A DNA stretch of 64,000 bases from Ignavibacteriales bacterium (GCA_020061355.1 JAGUYK010000039.1:1-64000), one strand, 5' to 3'; numbered from the stretch's first letter, positions 26,410-36,310 are shown. The notes: generated by a model not told the origin, from the sequence alone. Made by a program: numbers and translations.

Positions 26410-26715
26410 AATACCACCGAATTATTTGTATTAGGAGAATAGTTAACTAACAAAGAATTCTGTCTTTAGATAAGGAATTTTGTTCATCAGTTTTAATCGT
26501 TATTTAGCTCGGTATTCCTTATCAACTATTGGGGAAATTAATTAAGACAAAATAAATTCAACTACATAATTGGGTAGTTTTTTGAAGGTGTTTTCTCTTA
26601 TAAAAAAGATAAGTATATTGAATCAGTATTGATAAGATTTTTAATAGAACTTGTCTATTGATGAATGAAAATCTGATGAAATATTTTTAGTCGCTTTTCT
26701 AATAATTGAAATAAT
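26410..26715. other. 306-bp divergent intergenic region
   Basis: This gap separates the GHL10 operon (-) from the sensor kinase (+). It contains operator site B and its -10 hexamer (listed separately), a half-site-like CAACTATTGGGG at about 26,523-26,534, and otherwise AT-rich sequence. I see no small gene or RNA here. Confidence 0.6.
26560..26604 (+). promoter_or_regulatory. Operator site B and -10 element of the sensor-kinase gene
   Basis: AACTACATAATTGGGTAGTT (26,560-26,579) is a dyad with arms AACTAC/GTAGTT. TATAAA at 26,599-26,604 begins 20 nt after its end, so the dyad overlaps the place of the -35 hexamer, which is otherwise poor. This is the arrangement expected of an activator-dependent promoter. 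It also lies 151 nt upstream of the divergent GHL10 operon. Autoregulation of the two-component system is implied. Confidence 0.62.
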
Positions 26716-29700
26716 ATGCATAACAACTTTACTACTAAAACTTACTTTGTTCTCCTTTTTATCATCATTTCTGTTAATAGTGTATTGCCGCAATATCCGC
26801 AAATTACTTTTGAAAGAATCGGAAAGGATCAGGGACTTATACCCGGGAATGTAAATGATATTCTACAGGACAGTACCGGATTCCTCTGGCTTGCAACAGA
26901 AAATGGATTATGCAGATACGACGGGTATAGTTTTATATACTTTAAGAATCAGGTAAATGATCTAAGCAGTTTAAGTTATAATCATGTTTTCAGTCTGCTT
27001 GAAGATAAAAACGGTATTATCTGGGTTGGTACTTTAGGCGGGGGGTTAAATAAATTCAACAGCAGAACGGGAAAGTTTCAGCGGTACATGAATGATCCCG
27101 CAGATTCGGGATCGATTAGCAGTAATATTATTTTTAAAGTTTATAGAGATTCTCAAAAAAGAATCTGGATTTCAACTCTTGGCGGCGGATTAAATCTCTT
27201 CGATCCGGTTAACGGAATTTTCAAGCGATATACTCATTCTAAGGATAATCCGAATTCAATAAGCAGCAACATGGTAAGTGCTTTATATGAAGACAGAGAA
27301 AAGAATTTCTGGATTGGAACGTTTGACGGCGGGATGAATTTGTTTATTGAACAGGAGAATAAATTCACGCACTTTAAAAATAATCCGCTCGATGTAAATA
27401 GTTTAAGCCATAACCAGGTTATGGAGTTTCTTGAAGACGATAAAGGACGCTTCTGGGTTGCTACATTCGGCGGCGGTGTTAACCTTTTCGATATAGCTAA
27501 AAAGAAGTTCAGCAGCATTAGAAGCAATTCAAATTTCCCGATCAAACCTGAAAACCTGAATGTTAGAAAACTGTTAGAAGACCAGGAATCAATCTGGGTT
27601 GGAACTTATAATGGGCTATTCAGATTTAATAAAAAAACTTTTGAAAAAACAGATCTGTATTCCAATGCAAACGATCAAAAAACAATTAATGATAATAAAA
27701 TCAGATCAATATTCAGAGATGAAACCGGTGTTGTCTGGGTCGGTACTATTGTCGGCTTAAATAAATTTGACATGATGAAAAAGAAATTTCAGATAATAAA
27801 TTTCAATGACGATTATAAAAGCTTTCTTGATAATCTTAAATTGGTTCCTTCGAGATTTATTTCCGAAAAAATACTCTGGGCCGGGCCCGGCAAATCCACC
27901 ATACTGAAAAGCAATAACAGAAAATTAAGATTCTTTGGCAAGGTGGATGAAAGCAGGGGATTTAATACTTTGCATTCATCAAGTTTTTATCTGGATGAAA
28001 GCAATTATTTGTGGGTCTGGAGTTATAATGGAATCCACTATTACGATGCTACTAAGGATGAATTCCATAATGTTCAGTATGTTGATGATGGTACTCCATC
28101 GCAGAGAAACAATTTTGTAAGATGGTTTTATATTGATCGGCGTAATAGATTCTGGGCAGGCACAATGGCAGGCGGACTCAATTTTTATGATCCCGGTAAA
28201 GATTTATTTAAAAAATTTATTCATAATGAAGCTGATCTCAATTCACTTGGTGATTCGAGAGTAAGTTTTGTCTTGGAAGATAGCCATGGGATTATCTGGA
28301 TTGGTACATATGGCGGTTTGGATATTATTAATGAGAAAGAGGGAACATTCAAACATTACCGGGTGATTCCAAACGACAGTACATGTATTTCAAATGATAG
28401 GGTCAATAGTATTTATGAATCAAAATCGGGCGACCTCTGGATCGGCACTTATCAAGGATTAAACAGATATAACAGAACCAATGATAATTTTGAGCAATTT
28501 ACCACCGATCAGGGTTTAGGTGATAATACAATTTTAAGTATTCAGGAGGATGGAAATGGAAATTTGTGGTTAAGAACTAATGATGGAATAAGCAAGTTCG
28601 ATCCGGTAAACAGGGTATTTAAAAATTATAATGCGAATGACGGTCTGCCATTGATGGAATTAAACGGGAATATCTCGCTGGTTAATAATGACGGCAAAAT
28701 GTTTTTTGGTTTCTCTAACGGCTTGATTCATTTTTACCCCGATGAAATAAAAGATAATCCTTTTAAACCGAGAATTGTCTTCACAAGACTGACCATAATG
28801 GATGAAGAAGTCAGTATAGGTGAGAACTCTCCACTAACCAAACCTATTAATAATCTGGACGAATTGGAACTCTCTTACAAGGATAAAATTATTGGAATTG
28901 AATTTTCAGCACTTCACTATTCTATCCCCATGAAAAATAAATATGCATACACACTTGAAGGGTTTATTGATAAATGGGTTTTTGTTGATGCGAATAACAG
29001 GGTTGCCAAATTCACCAATCTGGATCCTGGTGAATATATTCTTAAAGTTAAAGCCTCTAATAATGACGGCATCTGGAGTGATACGGAACGTTCAATAAGA
29101 ATTATTATTACACCCCCTTACTGGGAAACATGGTGGTTCAGAATTACATTACTGATCCTATTCTTATTGTTGATTTTCTTGTTTTACGAAATGCGATTAA
29201 ATAAACTAATCGGTATCGAGCATACGCGAGCGAGGATAGCACGCAATCTGCATGATGAAGTAGGCGGAACACTTTCAAGCATTCAATACTTTGTTCGCGC
29301 CATTGAAAAGGAGAGCAGTAATAATGATCAGGAAAACAGATCTAAATACCTAAACCTGATTATGAAAAGTTCGGCAGACGCTCAGGAAAAAATAAAAGAT
29401 TTGATATGGACTGTAAATCCGGCTGAGGACGGTCTAGGAAAGTTCTTAGTTAAATTCAACAGGTATGCATCGGATCTGTTCGATTCAAAGGAAATAAACT
29501 ATAATATAGAATTACCCGGTGGAATTATTAATAAATCGATTTCGATGGAGAAAAGGCAGCATCTATGGTGTATTTGTAAAGAAACAATTACCAATATCAT
29601 AAAACATTCTCAATGTAAAAATGTTGTGGTTAAATTTCACTTTAACGGAAAAGTGCTGGACCTATTGATAGAAGATGACGGGATAGGATTCGTTGAATCA

Positions 29701-29823
29701 GAAAAGTATAACAATAATGGATTAACAAATATTAAAAATCGTGCTGATGCATTGAAGGCAGATTATAATTTAACAACAGGTATCGGTCAGGGCACTAAGT
29801 GGTATTTCTCTATCAGGATTTGA
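26716..29823 (+). CDS. Two-component sensor histidine kinase with Reg_prop propeller and Y_Y_Y domain
   Basis: The 1035 residues comprise a signal peptide (1-25), a two-component regulator propeller sensor (about 30-690) built of repeats such as GIIWVGTLGGGLNKF, RIWISTLGGGLNLF and FWIGTFDGGMNLF, and a Y_Y_Y domain (about 700-800). One transmembrane helix follows (WFRITLLILFLLLIFLFY, about 808-828), then a HisKA_3 domain with His846 in RNLHDEVGG, and an HATPase with ETITNIIKHS, DDGIGF and GLTNIKNRA. This is the architecture of polysaccharide sensors of Bacteroidota, but with the receiver on a separate protein. The periplasmic ligand is probably a wall fragment. It is encoded 64 nt before its partner regulator. 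Confidence 0.93.
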   Translation: MHNNFTTKTYFVLLFIIISVNSVLPQYPQITFERIGKDQGLIPGNVNDILQDSTGFLWLATENGLCRYDGYSFIYFKNQVNDLSSLSYNHVFSLLEDKNGIIWVGTLGGGLNKFNSRTGKFQRYMNDPADSGSISSNIIFKVYRDSQKRIWISTLGGGLNLFDPVNGIFKRYTHSKDNPNSISSNMVSALYEDREKNFWIGTFDGGMNLFIEQENKFTHFKNNPLDVNSLSHNQVMEFLEDDKGRFWVATFGGGVNLFDIAKKKFSSIRSNSNFPIKPENLNVRKLLEDQESIWVGTYNGLFRFNKKTFEKTDLYSNANDQKTINDNKIRSIFRDETGVVWVGTIVGLNKFDMMKKKFQIINFNDDYKSFLDNLKLVPSRFISEKILWAGPGKSTILKSNNRKLRFFGKVDESRGFNTLHSSSFYLDESNYLWVWSYNGIHYYDATKDEFHNVQYVDDGTPSQRNNFVRWFYIDRRNRFWAGTMAGGLNFYDPGKDLFKKFIHNEADLNSLGDSRVSFVLEDSHGIIWIGTYGGLDIINEKEGTFKHYRVIPNDSTCISNDRVNSIYESKSGDLWIGTYQGLNRYNRTNDNFEQFTTDQGLGDNTILSIQEDGNGNLWLRTNDGISKFDPVNRVFKNYNANDGLPLMELNGNISLVNNDGKMFFGFSNGLIHFYPDEIKDNPFKPRIVFTRLTIMDEEVSIGENSPLTKPINNLDELELSYKDKIIGIEFSALHYSIPMKNKYAYTLEGFIDKWVFVDANNRVAKFTNLDPGEYILKVKASNNDGIWSDTERSIRIIITPPYWETWWFRITLLILFLLLIFLFYEMRLNKLIGIEHTRARIARNLHDEVGGTLSSIQYFVRAIEKESSNNDQENRSKYLNLIMKSSADAQEKIKDLIWTVNPAEDGLGKFLVKFNRYASDLFDSKEINYNIELPGGIINKSISMEKRQHLWCICKETITNIIKHSQCKNVVVKFHFNGKVLDLLIEDDGIGFVESEKYNNNGLTNIKNRADALKADYNLTTGIGQGTKWYFSIRI

Positions 29824-29887
29824 TTATCTACCTTTATAGGTAGTGAAAGAAATTTTTTAATTATTCATTTTCCGTCAAAAATAAATT

Positions 29888-30526
29888 ATGATAAAGATTA
29901 TAATTGTAGAGGATAATAATTTTGCACGAACCGCCTGGGAAACAACACTTAGCGCGGAAGAAGATTTTGTTGTTCTGGGTTCATTCGGTTCCTGCGAAGA
30001 AGCCATTGAATCTGATTTGATTAAAAAGTGCAACGTGATTTTGCTGGATATCGGGCTGAATGGAATTTCTGGTATTGAAGGAGCGGAAATATTCAGCAGA
30101 ATTAATGATAAGACTCATATAATTATGATCTCCATTCAGGATGATGATAAGAGTATTTTTGGATCTCTTCAATCAGGTGCAGTCGGCTATTTACACAAAT
30201 CTGTCTCTCCTGAAGAATTAATTGAAGCTATCCGCCTGGCATTAAAAGGCGGGTCGCCGATGACCCCTCAAATTGCAAGAAGGGTTCTAAAATCATTCCA
30301 CAAATACAAACCTGCACATACAGAAGATAATCTTACTGAAAAAGAAACGACTATTTTAAATCTTTTATCCGAAGGGAAATCTTATAAAAAAATTGCAGAT
30401 GAAATTTTCCTTTCTGTCGATGGGGTTAAATATCATATTAGAAGTATATATGAAAAACTACATGTTCATAGTAGGGCAGAAGCAGTTGATAAAGGGCAAA
30501 AACTTAGAATTCTTACAAAGTGGTGA
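29888..30526 (+). CDS. NarL/LuxR-type response regulator
   Basis: The receiver domain occupies residues 1-120: acidic pocket in IIIVEDN, phospho-acceptor Asp54 in ILLDIGLNG, Ser in IMISIQD, and Lys in GYLHKSV. The LuxR-type helix-turn-helix lies at about 140-205 (LTEKETTILNLLSEGKSYKKIADEI, then VKYHIRSIYEKL). It pairs with the HisKA_3 kinase upstream, which is the usual partner class for NarL-type regulators. The dyad AACTACAYAATNGGGTRGTT before four operons of this locus, including this one, is the best candidate for its binding site. That link is inference. Confidence 0.95.
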   Translation: MIKIIIVEDNNFARTAWETTLSAEEDFVVLGSFGSCEEAIESDLIKKCNVILLDIGLNGISGIEGAEIFSRINDKTHIIMISIQDDDKSIFGSLQSGAVGYLHKSVSPEELIEAIRLALKGGSPMTPQIARRVLKSFHKYKPAHTEDNLTEKETTILNLLSEGKSYKKIADEIFLSVDGVKYHIRSIYEKLHVHSRAEAVDKGQKLRILTKW

Positions 30527-30612
30527 TTTTTAAGGGGTTAGTCAATTTCCCATAATTTTTGTAGTTTTATAAAGAGGCGGAATTCGAAAATGTGTATTCC
30601 AAAATTCTGTAA

Positions 30613-30656
30613 AACTACACAATAGGGTAGTTGAAATTAACTTTAGAGTTTACAAT
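30613..30656 (+). promoter_or_regulatory. Operator site C and -10 element of the secreted GHL10 gene
   Basis: AACTACACAATAGGGTAGTT (30,613-30,632) is followed by TACAAT at 30,651-30,656, 18 nt after its end and about 55 nt before the gene. The spacing nearly equals that at site B. A second inverted repeat, GTAGTTTTA (30,561-30,569) with TAAAACTAC (30,610-30,618), overlaps the left arm of the dyad and may be a second binding site or the regulator gene's terminator. Confidence 0.62.
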
Positions 30657-30710
30657 TTATACCTGCATTTCCGTCGAAAATAGAATTCAATCTTTAGGGT
30701 ATATCGTAAG

Positions 30711-33095
30711 ATGAGAAAAATTGTCTACCTGGTTATCGCATCACTATTCTTACAAACATTGACAATATATGGACAGACATCAAATCCAAAGAGAGAATTT
30801 AGAGGAACATGGATTGCAAGTGTTGCAAATATCGATTGGCCTTCCGGTACAGGTCAGAACGTTGAAACTCTTAAAAGAAATCTTACCGATTTACTTGATG
30901 CAATTAAAGATGCAAACTTAAACGCCGTATTTTTCCAGATAAGACCTGAATGCGACGCCCTTTACAAATCCAATATTGAACCCTGGTCTTACTGGATAAC
31001 CGGGACGCAGGGCTTAGCACCTGCCGGGGAATTTGATCCTCTCCAGTTCGCAATCGACGAATCCCATAAAAGAGGTCTTGAACTTCATGCCTGGTTAAAC
31101 CCGTACAGGGCACGGTATGCAGGCGGAACTTACAACCGAGCAGCAAATCATGTTACAAATCTTCATCCCGACTGGATTTTAAAGTTCGGGAACCTATACA
31201 TCTTAAATCCCGGATTACCGCAAGTAAGATCCTATAATGTTAGCGTTGTTGCCGATATAGTTTCCAGATATGATGTTGATGGAATACATTTCGATGATTA
31301 TTTCTATCCATACCCGCCGGATCATATGACTGCAAATGTTACAAATAATGGATTAGATGATAAAGCTTTTGCAGACGATCCGAGAGGGTTCATAAATAAA
31401 AATGATTGGCGGAGAGACAACGTAGATATCCAGATGAAAGCAATAAGCGACACGATTCATACTCTAAATCCGAAAATTAAATTTGGAATCAGTCCTTTTG
31501 GAATCTGGAAAAATGGTGTTCCTTCAGGAATTACCGGAATGGATGCATACAGTGCAATATATGCTGATCCTATGGCCTGGCTTAAACAAAAATCTGTTGA
31601 TTATCTTATTCCACAATTATACTGGAGAATTGGCGGTAGTCAGGATTATTTAAAGTTGATGCCATGGTGGGCGGATTCAACAAAGAAGTATGAAAGGCAT
31701 TATTACACAGGAAATATTTTTGGAAGTTTTACAATAGCAGAGTTGCCCAACCAGTTAAAAGCTAATAGAGGAAATAGTAAGACAGACGGAATGGTTCTGT
31801 TCAGTGCTAAGCATATTCCGGGCAATTCATTAAGCTTTGCAGATTCATTAAAGGCAAGGTACTTTACCAATCCCGCACTTGTTCCAAATATGAATTGGAA
31901 GGATCAGGTAAAACCAAATGAGCCATCGGGTTTGAAATGGGATAAGCTTGCAAATGCAAGGGGCGACGGATTGATCTGGACTCCACCCTCTATAGCCCCT
32001 GATGGTGAAACCGCTTTTATGTATGCTGTCTATAAATTCAGTACTCCTTCGGTTCAACCATCCGATCTTGAAAATTCATCCAACCTTTATAATATTGTCG
32101 GCACTTCTTATGCATCATTAAAAGCAAAAGATAATGCGATCGGTACAATGTATTTTGGAGTGACGTCATTAGATAAGAATTATAACGAAAGCACTGTAAG
32201 CAATATAATTTCTGTTCAAATTCAAATACCCGGAAAGCCATTGCAAATTTCACCGGTGAATTTGGCTATAAACCAGAAAGACACAATGATATTTGTTTGG
32301 GAAAATACACCGCATTCAAATTATAACCGGATTCAAATTGCATCCGATCAGAATTTTACTAGTCTCGTTTTCAACCAGAACAATATTGTTGATACATTCA
32401 AAACTATTACCGGTTTAACAGGACTTACAACCTATTATTGGCGGATCTCCGCTTCAAACCTTGCCGGTGAAAGTGTTTATTCTGACATACGAAGTTTCAC
32501 CACAGGATTTCCAAAGCTTCCTGTTTTAATTTCACCAGCCCATGCATCAACCGAAGTAAGTTTAACTCCAACATTTGTTTGGGTAAAAGCTCCGGCAGCT
32601 GAAAGCTACCGGTTCTTCCTTGCAGAAGGAATCGGAATTCTACCCGGCAATACAATACTTGATACTATTGTTACAGATACTTCGTTTACACTTAAATGGG
32701 AATTAAAAGAGAATAAAATTTATTCCTGGTCTGCTATGGCACTAAATAATTACGGATCAAGTAAATTAGCAGTTGACCTTAGATTTAGAACAAAACTACC
32801 AACAGATATTCTTGAGAGTTCCGATATCCCTACATCATACGTTCTCAGGCAGAATTATCCAAATCCATTTAATCCAACAACAAAGATTTCCTTCTCATTA
32901 CCTGAATCCGGGTTTACCGCTATAAAAATTTACAATCTGCTCGGGCAGCAGGTGGGAGAATTAATGAATAGAGAATTATCTGCTGGTCATTATACGTTTG
33001 AATTTAATGCTGAAAATTATCCAAGTGGAATTTATATATATGTATTACAATCGGGTTCACACATATTAAGCAGAAAAATGATACTGATTAAGTAA
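30711..33095 (+). CDS. T9SS-secreted GHL10 (DigH-like) glycoside hydrolase with FN3 domains
   Basis: A signal peptide (1-21, TIYGQ) leads into a full GHL10 domain (about 25-370): EFRGTWIASVANIDWPS, EPWSYWITGTQG, ELHAWLNPYRARY, YDVDGIHFDDYFYPYPP and KFGISPFGIWKNG. FN3-type domains span about 400-690, and the last 85 residues form a T9SS sorting domain with YPNPFNP. It is the extracellular counterpart of the lipoprotein at 24,862. The expected substrate is peptidoglycan glycan stripped of peptides by amidases such as the T9SS amidase at 11,897. Its own promoter carries operator site C. Confidence 0.92.
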   Translation: MRKIVYLVIASLFLQTLTIYGQTSNPKREFRGTWIASVANIDWPSGTGQNVETLKRNLTDLLDAIKDANLNAVFFQIRPECDALYKSNIEPWSYWITGTQGLAPAGEFDPLQFAIDESHKRGLELHAWLNPYRARYAGGTYNRAANHVTNLHPDWILKFGNLYILNPGLPQVRSYNVSVVADIVSRYDVDGIHFDDYFYPYPPDHMTANVTNNGLDDKAFADDPRGFINKNDWRRDNVDIQMKAISDTIHTLNPKIKFGISPFGIWKNGVPSGITGMDAYSAIYADPMAWLKQKSVDYLIPQLYWRIGGSQDYLKLMPWWADSTKKYERHYYTGNIFGSFTIAELPNQLKANRGNSKTDGMVLFSAKHIPGNSLSFADSLKARYFTNPALVPNMNWKDQVKPNEPSGLKWDKLANARGDGLIWTPPSIAPDGETAFMYAVYKFSTPSVQPSDLENSSNLYNIVGTSYASLKAKDNAIGTMYFGVTSLDKNYNESTVSNIISVQIQIPGKPLQISPVNLAINQKDTMIFVWENTPHSNYNRIQIASDQNFTSLVFNQNNIVDTFKTITGLTGLTTYYWRISASNLAGESVYSDIRSFTTGFPKLPVLISPAHASTEVSLTPTFVWVKAPAAESYRFFLAEGIGILPGNTILDTIVTDTSFTLKWELKENKIYSWSAMALNNYGSSKLAVDLRFRTKLPTDILESSDIPTSYVLRQNYPNPFNPTTKISFSLPESGFTAIKIYNLLGQQVGELMNRELSAGHYTFEFNAENYPSGIYIYVLQSGSHILSRKMILIK

Positions 33096-33217
33096 ATTCC
33101 ACATTAAGGTTTCAAATAGATTATTGTTTTTTTAAATAAAATGTCGTAAAGTAATTATAGCTCTTAGTTATTTAATTCTATTTGATTATTAATTCCGAAA
33201 CTTAGGAGATTTTGAAT

Positions 33218-36200
33218 ATGAGAAAATCTTTACTTCTCACGATTCTCACCTTGTTAATTGCTTCACAACTTTTTGCTGCGGGTACAACAGGAAAAATCTC
33301 TGGTACAGTATTCGACTCTCGGACAAATGAACCTCTAATTGGTGTAAATGTAATTTTAATGGGCACAAATTTAGGGGCTTCTACAGATGTTGACGGGTAC
33401 TTTGCAATATTGAATATCCCTCCCGGTACTTATACAGTAAGGGCATCGTACATAGGATACTCACCGTCAAATATTACTAATGTGAGAGTTAATATTGATC
33501 AGACAACAGAACTGAATATAGCTTTAACTGAACAGGCGTTTCTTACCGGTGAAGTTATTGTTGTTGCTCAGCAGCCGATAGTTCAAAAAGACGTATCATC
33601 AAGCCGTGTGAATCTTAACGTTGAAGAATTTGAAAATCTTCCCGTTGCTTCTGTACAAAGTGTTCTGAATCTACAGGCAGGTGTTCTTGCATCTGCTACA
33701 GGTCCTCAAATAAGAGGCGGCGGTGCAGATCAAACAGCTTTCGTAGTCAATGGTATGACTCTCCGCGATGAGCGCGATAATACTCCTTATCTTGGAATCA
33801 GTTTTACCTCGGTTAAAGAAATTCAGATTCAAACAGGCGGATTCAATGCCGAATCTGGTAATATCCGATCGGGTCTTGTAAACGTTGTTACTAAAGAAGG
33901 CGATAAACAGAAATATTCTGTAGCCGTGCTGAGCAGATATAAAGGCGCTGCTCGTAAACATTTTGGAGAAGCAGTCAACTCCCCCAATTCATACTGGATA
34001 AGACCTTATATTGACGATGCTGTTGCTTGGACAGGAACCGATAACGGCGCTTGGGACAATTATACAAAACGTCAGTATCAACCCTTCCGCGGATGGAATA
34101 CCGTATCCCAGCAATTACTTGCCGATAATGATCCGAATAATGACTTAACTCCCGAAGCAGCACAGCGATTATTTTTATGGCAGCATAGAAGACAACTTGA
34201 TATAGTAAAACCGGATTATGATGCAGATGTAAGTTTTAGCGGACCTGTTCCATTAGTAAGTGAATTTCTTGGTGACCTTAGATTCATTCTCTCCTACAGA
34301 ACCACACAGGAAATGTATGTCATTCCATTATCAACCGATGGTTACAGGGATTATAACTACCAGTTAAAATTTACTTCTAATATTAATCCATCAATGAAAT
34401 TATCAGTTGAGGGAATTCTCGGAAAACAATGGGGAACTACAAGTCAAAGAGGCGGCGGACCCGGAATTTTCAGATCTGCTTCTGGAATTGTGAGTCAGAT
34501 GGATATAAGAGCTGGCGCAAGTTATCTTGATGCCAGAGTTTATGCAACCGATTATTGGGCGCCGACTACAAAATATATAAATGGTTTTGGTATTAAACTT
34601 ACACATGTTTTAAATCCAAGTACTTTTTATGATGTATATATAAACCAGTTCGGTACCGAATATGAAACAAATCCCGGTGCCCGCAGAAATACAGATAAGA
34701 TCTATGAATTCGGAGGTTTGTTCTTCGACGAAGCTCCGTTCGGATATTACAGCGGTACAAGTTCAGGAATCGGTTCTTCGATGAATATGGGTCTCGGATT
34801 CAGTAACTCGAGGGATAGCAGTAAGGTTAGCACCTGGTCAGCAAGAATTGATTTTGTAAGTCAGCTTGATAAATACAATAGCTTAAAAGCCGGTTTGGAA
34901 TTTGTGTATACAAATAATGCTGTCAACTATGCATTGATTGAACCGGCACTTCCCAGTAGTAATACTCAATCAAAATGGCAGACTTTCCCGGTTAGAGGTG
35001 CGTTCTATATTCAGGATAAATTAGAATTCGAAGGGATGATTGCTAATATCGGTGTTAGATTGGATTACAGTAATGCAAACAGCGAGTGGTATGTAATTGA
35101 TAATCCATATACAAAAGCATTATCAGGTGCTTTTTCACTCGGCATTGATACCATTCTTGCCAAAGAACCTACTAAAGCAATTGTTAATGTAAGCCCAAGA
35201 TTAGGAATTGCATTCCCGATTTCTGTTGACAGTAAATTATTCTTTAATTATGGCCACTTCCGTTCCATGCCTGCACCGGAAGATCTTTACTTAATTAGAA
35301 GAAGTTCTGTTACACAGGCAATAACAAGATTTGCTGATCCCAACAACCCTCTTCCTAAAACTATTGCATATGAATTAGGCTATGAACACAATTTATTCGA
35401 TGAATACTTATTAAGATTAGCAGGTTATTACAAAGATGTTTCTGAACAACCCAGATTAATAACTTATACAAGCAGGGATAATTCGGTAAGTTATACTATT
35501 CCGGAACCTGTTAGTTATGAGGATATAAGAGGATTTGAATTAACAATTTCCAAGAACAGGGGAACATGGATTAGAGGTTTCATAAACTATACATATCAGG
35601 TTTCAACAAGCGGTAATTTCGGTCTAAGAAGTAATTCCGAAAATCCTGCAATTCAAAGAGAGTACCTGAGAAATAAATCATTCTTCGAACAGAGTAAACC
35701 GATACCCCGCCCATTTGCAAGAGCAAACATCGATATTTTCACACCTATTGGCTGGGGTCCTGAACTTTTTGGTATAAAACCTTTAGAAGATATTACAATT
35801 AATTTGTTAGCTGCCTGGCGTGCAGGAACTTATTTCACCTGGACAGGTCCAGGCGGAGTTAGTGCCGGTTATGATAATAATATACAGTGGAGGGACTCTT
35901 ATAGTTTTGACTTAAGATTCTCAAAAGGATTTATTATCGGTCCTTTGAGCATTGAATTGTTTGCCGATGTCTATAATTTATTCAATCTCAAGCAGCTCGA
36001 TTACAGAGGCGGTTTTTATGACCTGAATGATTATGACGATTATATGAGATCTCTTCATTTGCCGGAAAAGTATGGTGAGTTTGGTAAAAACTATAAATTT
36101 ATTGCCGGCGATGATAAACCGGGCGATATTAGAACCGGTCCCTATATTCCATGGGACGAAAATGCAAACCAATCGCAAAAAGATGAATGGATAAAAAATA

Positions 36201-36295
36201 AATCTTACATAGATATGCCGAATCTGGAGTATACAGGATTTTTAAACCCGCGTTCTATTTTCTGGGGATTAAGAATTAATTACGACATCAATTAA
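33218..36295 (+). CDS. TonB-dependent outer-membrane receptor
   Basis: The ATG at 33,218 has TAGGAGA 9 nt upstream and starts a clean signal peptide (MRKSLLLTILTLLIASQLFA). The TTG at 33,212 is too close to that site. A carboxypeptidase-regulatory-like domain (about 25-110, KISGTVFDSRTNEPLIGVNV) precedes the plug (about 125-230, GPQIRGGGADQTAFVVNGM) and the beta barrel to the C-terminus. It should use TonB energy to import a ligand. No SusD-type lipoprotein follows. Instead come a 693-aa secreted protein, a PorV-like barrel and a TIG lipoprotein in one direction. The ligand is unknown; wall fragments are suggested by the upstream locus. Confidence 0.92.
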   Translation: MRKSLLLTILTLLIASQLFAAGTTGKISGTVFDSRTNEPLIGVNVILMGTNLGASTDVDGYFAILNIPPGTYTVRASYIGYSPSNITNVRVNIDQTTELNIALTEQAFLTGEVIVVAQQPIVQKDVSSSRVNLNVEEFENLPVASVQSVLNLQAGVLASATGPQIRGGGADQTAFVVNGMTLRDERDNTPYLGISFTSVKEIQIQTGGFNAESGNIRSGLVNVVTKEGDKQKYSVAVLSRYKGAARKHFGEAVNSPNSYWIRPYIDDAVAWTGTDNGAWDNYTKRQYQPFRGWNTVSQQLLADNDPNNDLTPEAAQRLFLWQHRRQLDIVKPDYDADVSFSGPVPLVSEFLGDLRFILSYRTTQEMYVIPLSTDGYRDYNYQLKFTSNINPSMKLSVEGILGKQWGTTSQRGGGPGIFRSASGIVSQMDIRAGASYLDARVYATDYWAPTTKYINGFGIKLTHVLNPSTFYDVYINQFGTEYETNPGARRNTDKIYEFGGLFFDEAPFGYYSGTSSGIGSSMNMGLGFSNSRDSSKVSTWSARIDFVSQLDKYNSLKAGLEFVYTNNAVNYALIEPALPSSNTQSKWQTFPVRGAFYIQDKLEFEGMIANIGVRLDYSNANSEWYVIDNPYTKALSGAFSLGIDTILAKEPTKAIVNVSPRLGIAFPISVDSKLFFNYGHFRSMPAPEDLYLIRRSSVTQAITRFADPNNPLPKTIAYELGYEHNLFDEYLLRLAGYYKDVSEQPRLITYTSRDNSVSYTIPEPVSYEDIRGFELTISKNRGTWIRGFINYTYQVSTSGNFGLRSNSENPAIQREYLRNKSFFEQSKPIPRPFARANIDIFTPIGWGPELFGIKPLEDITINLLAAWRAGTYFTWTGPGGVSAGYDNNIQWRDSYSFDLRFSKGFIIGPLSIELFADVYNLFNLKQLDYRGGFYDLNDYDDYMRSLHLPEKYGEFGKNYKFIAGDDKPGDIRTGPYIPWDENANQSQKDEWIKNKSYIDMPNLEYTGFLNPRSIFWGLRINYDIN

Positions 36296-36310
36296 AATTT
36301 TGAGGGAATA

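Noticed and set aside
33212-33220. TTG start six bases upstream of the TonB receptor ATG
   Set aside because: Only 3 nt from the AGGAG site, too close for initiation. ATG 33,218 has ideal spacing and begins the signal peptide.
33218-36295. SusC/SusD pair
   Set aside because: No SusD-like lipoprotein follows. The next gene is a 693-aa protein with FN3 and T9SS-like features.
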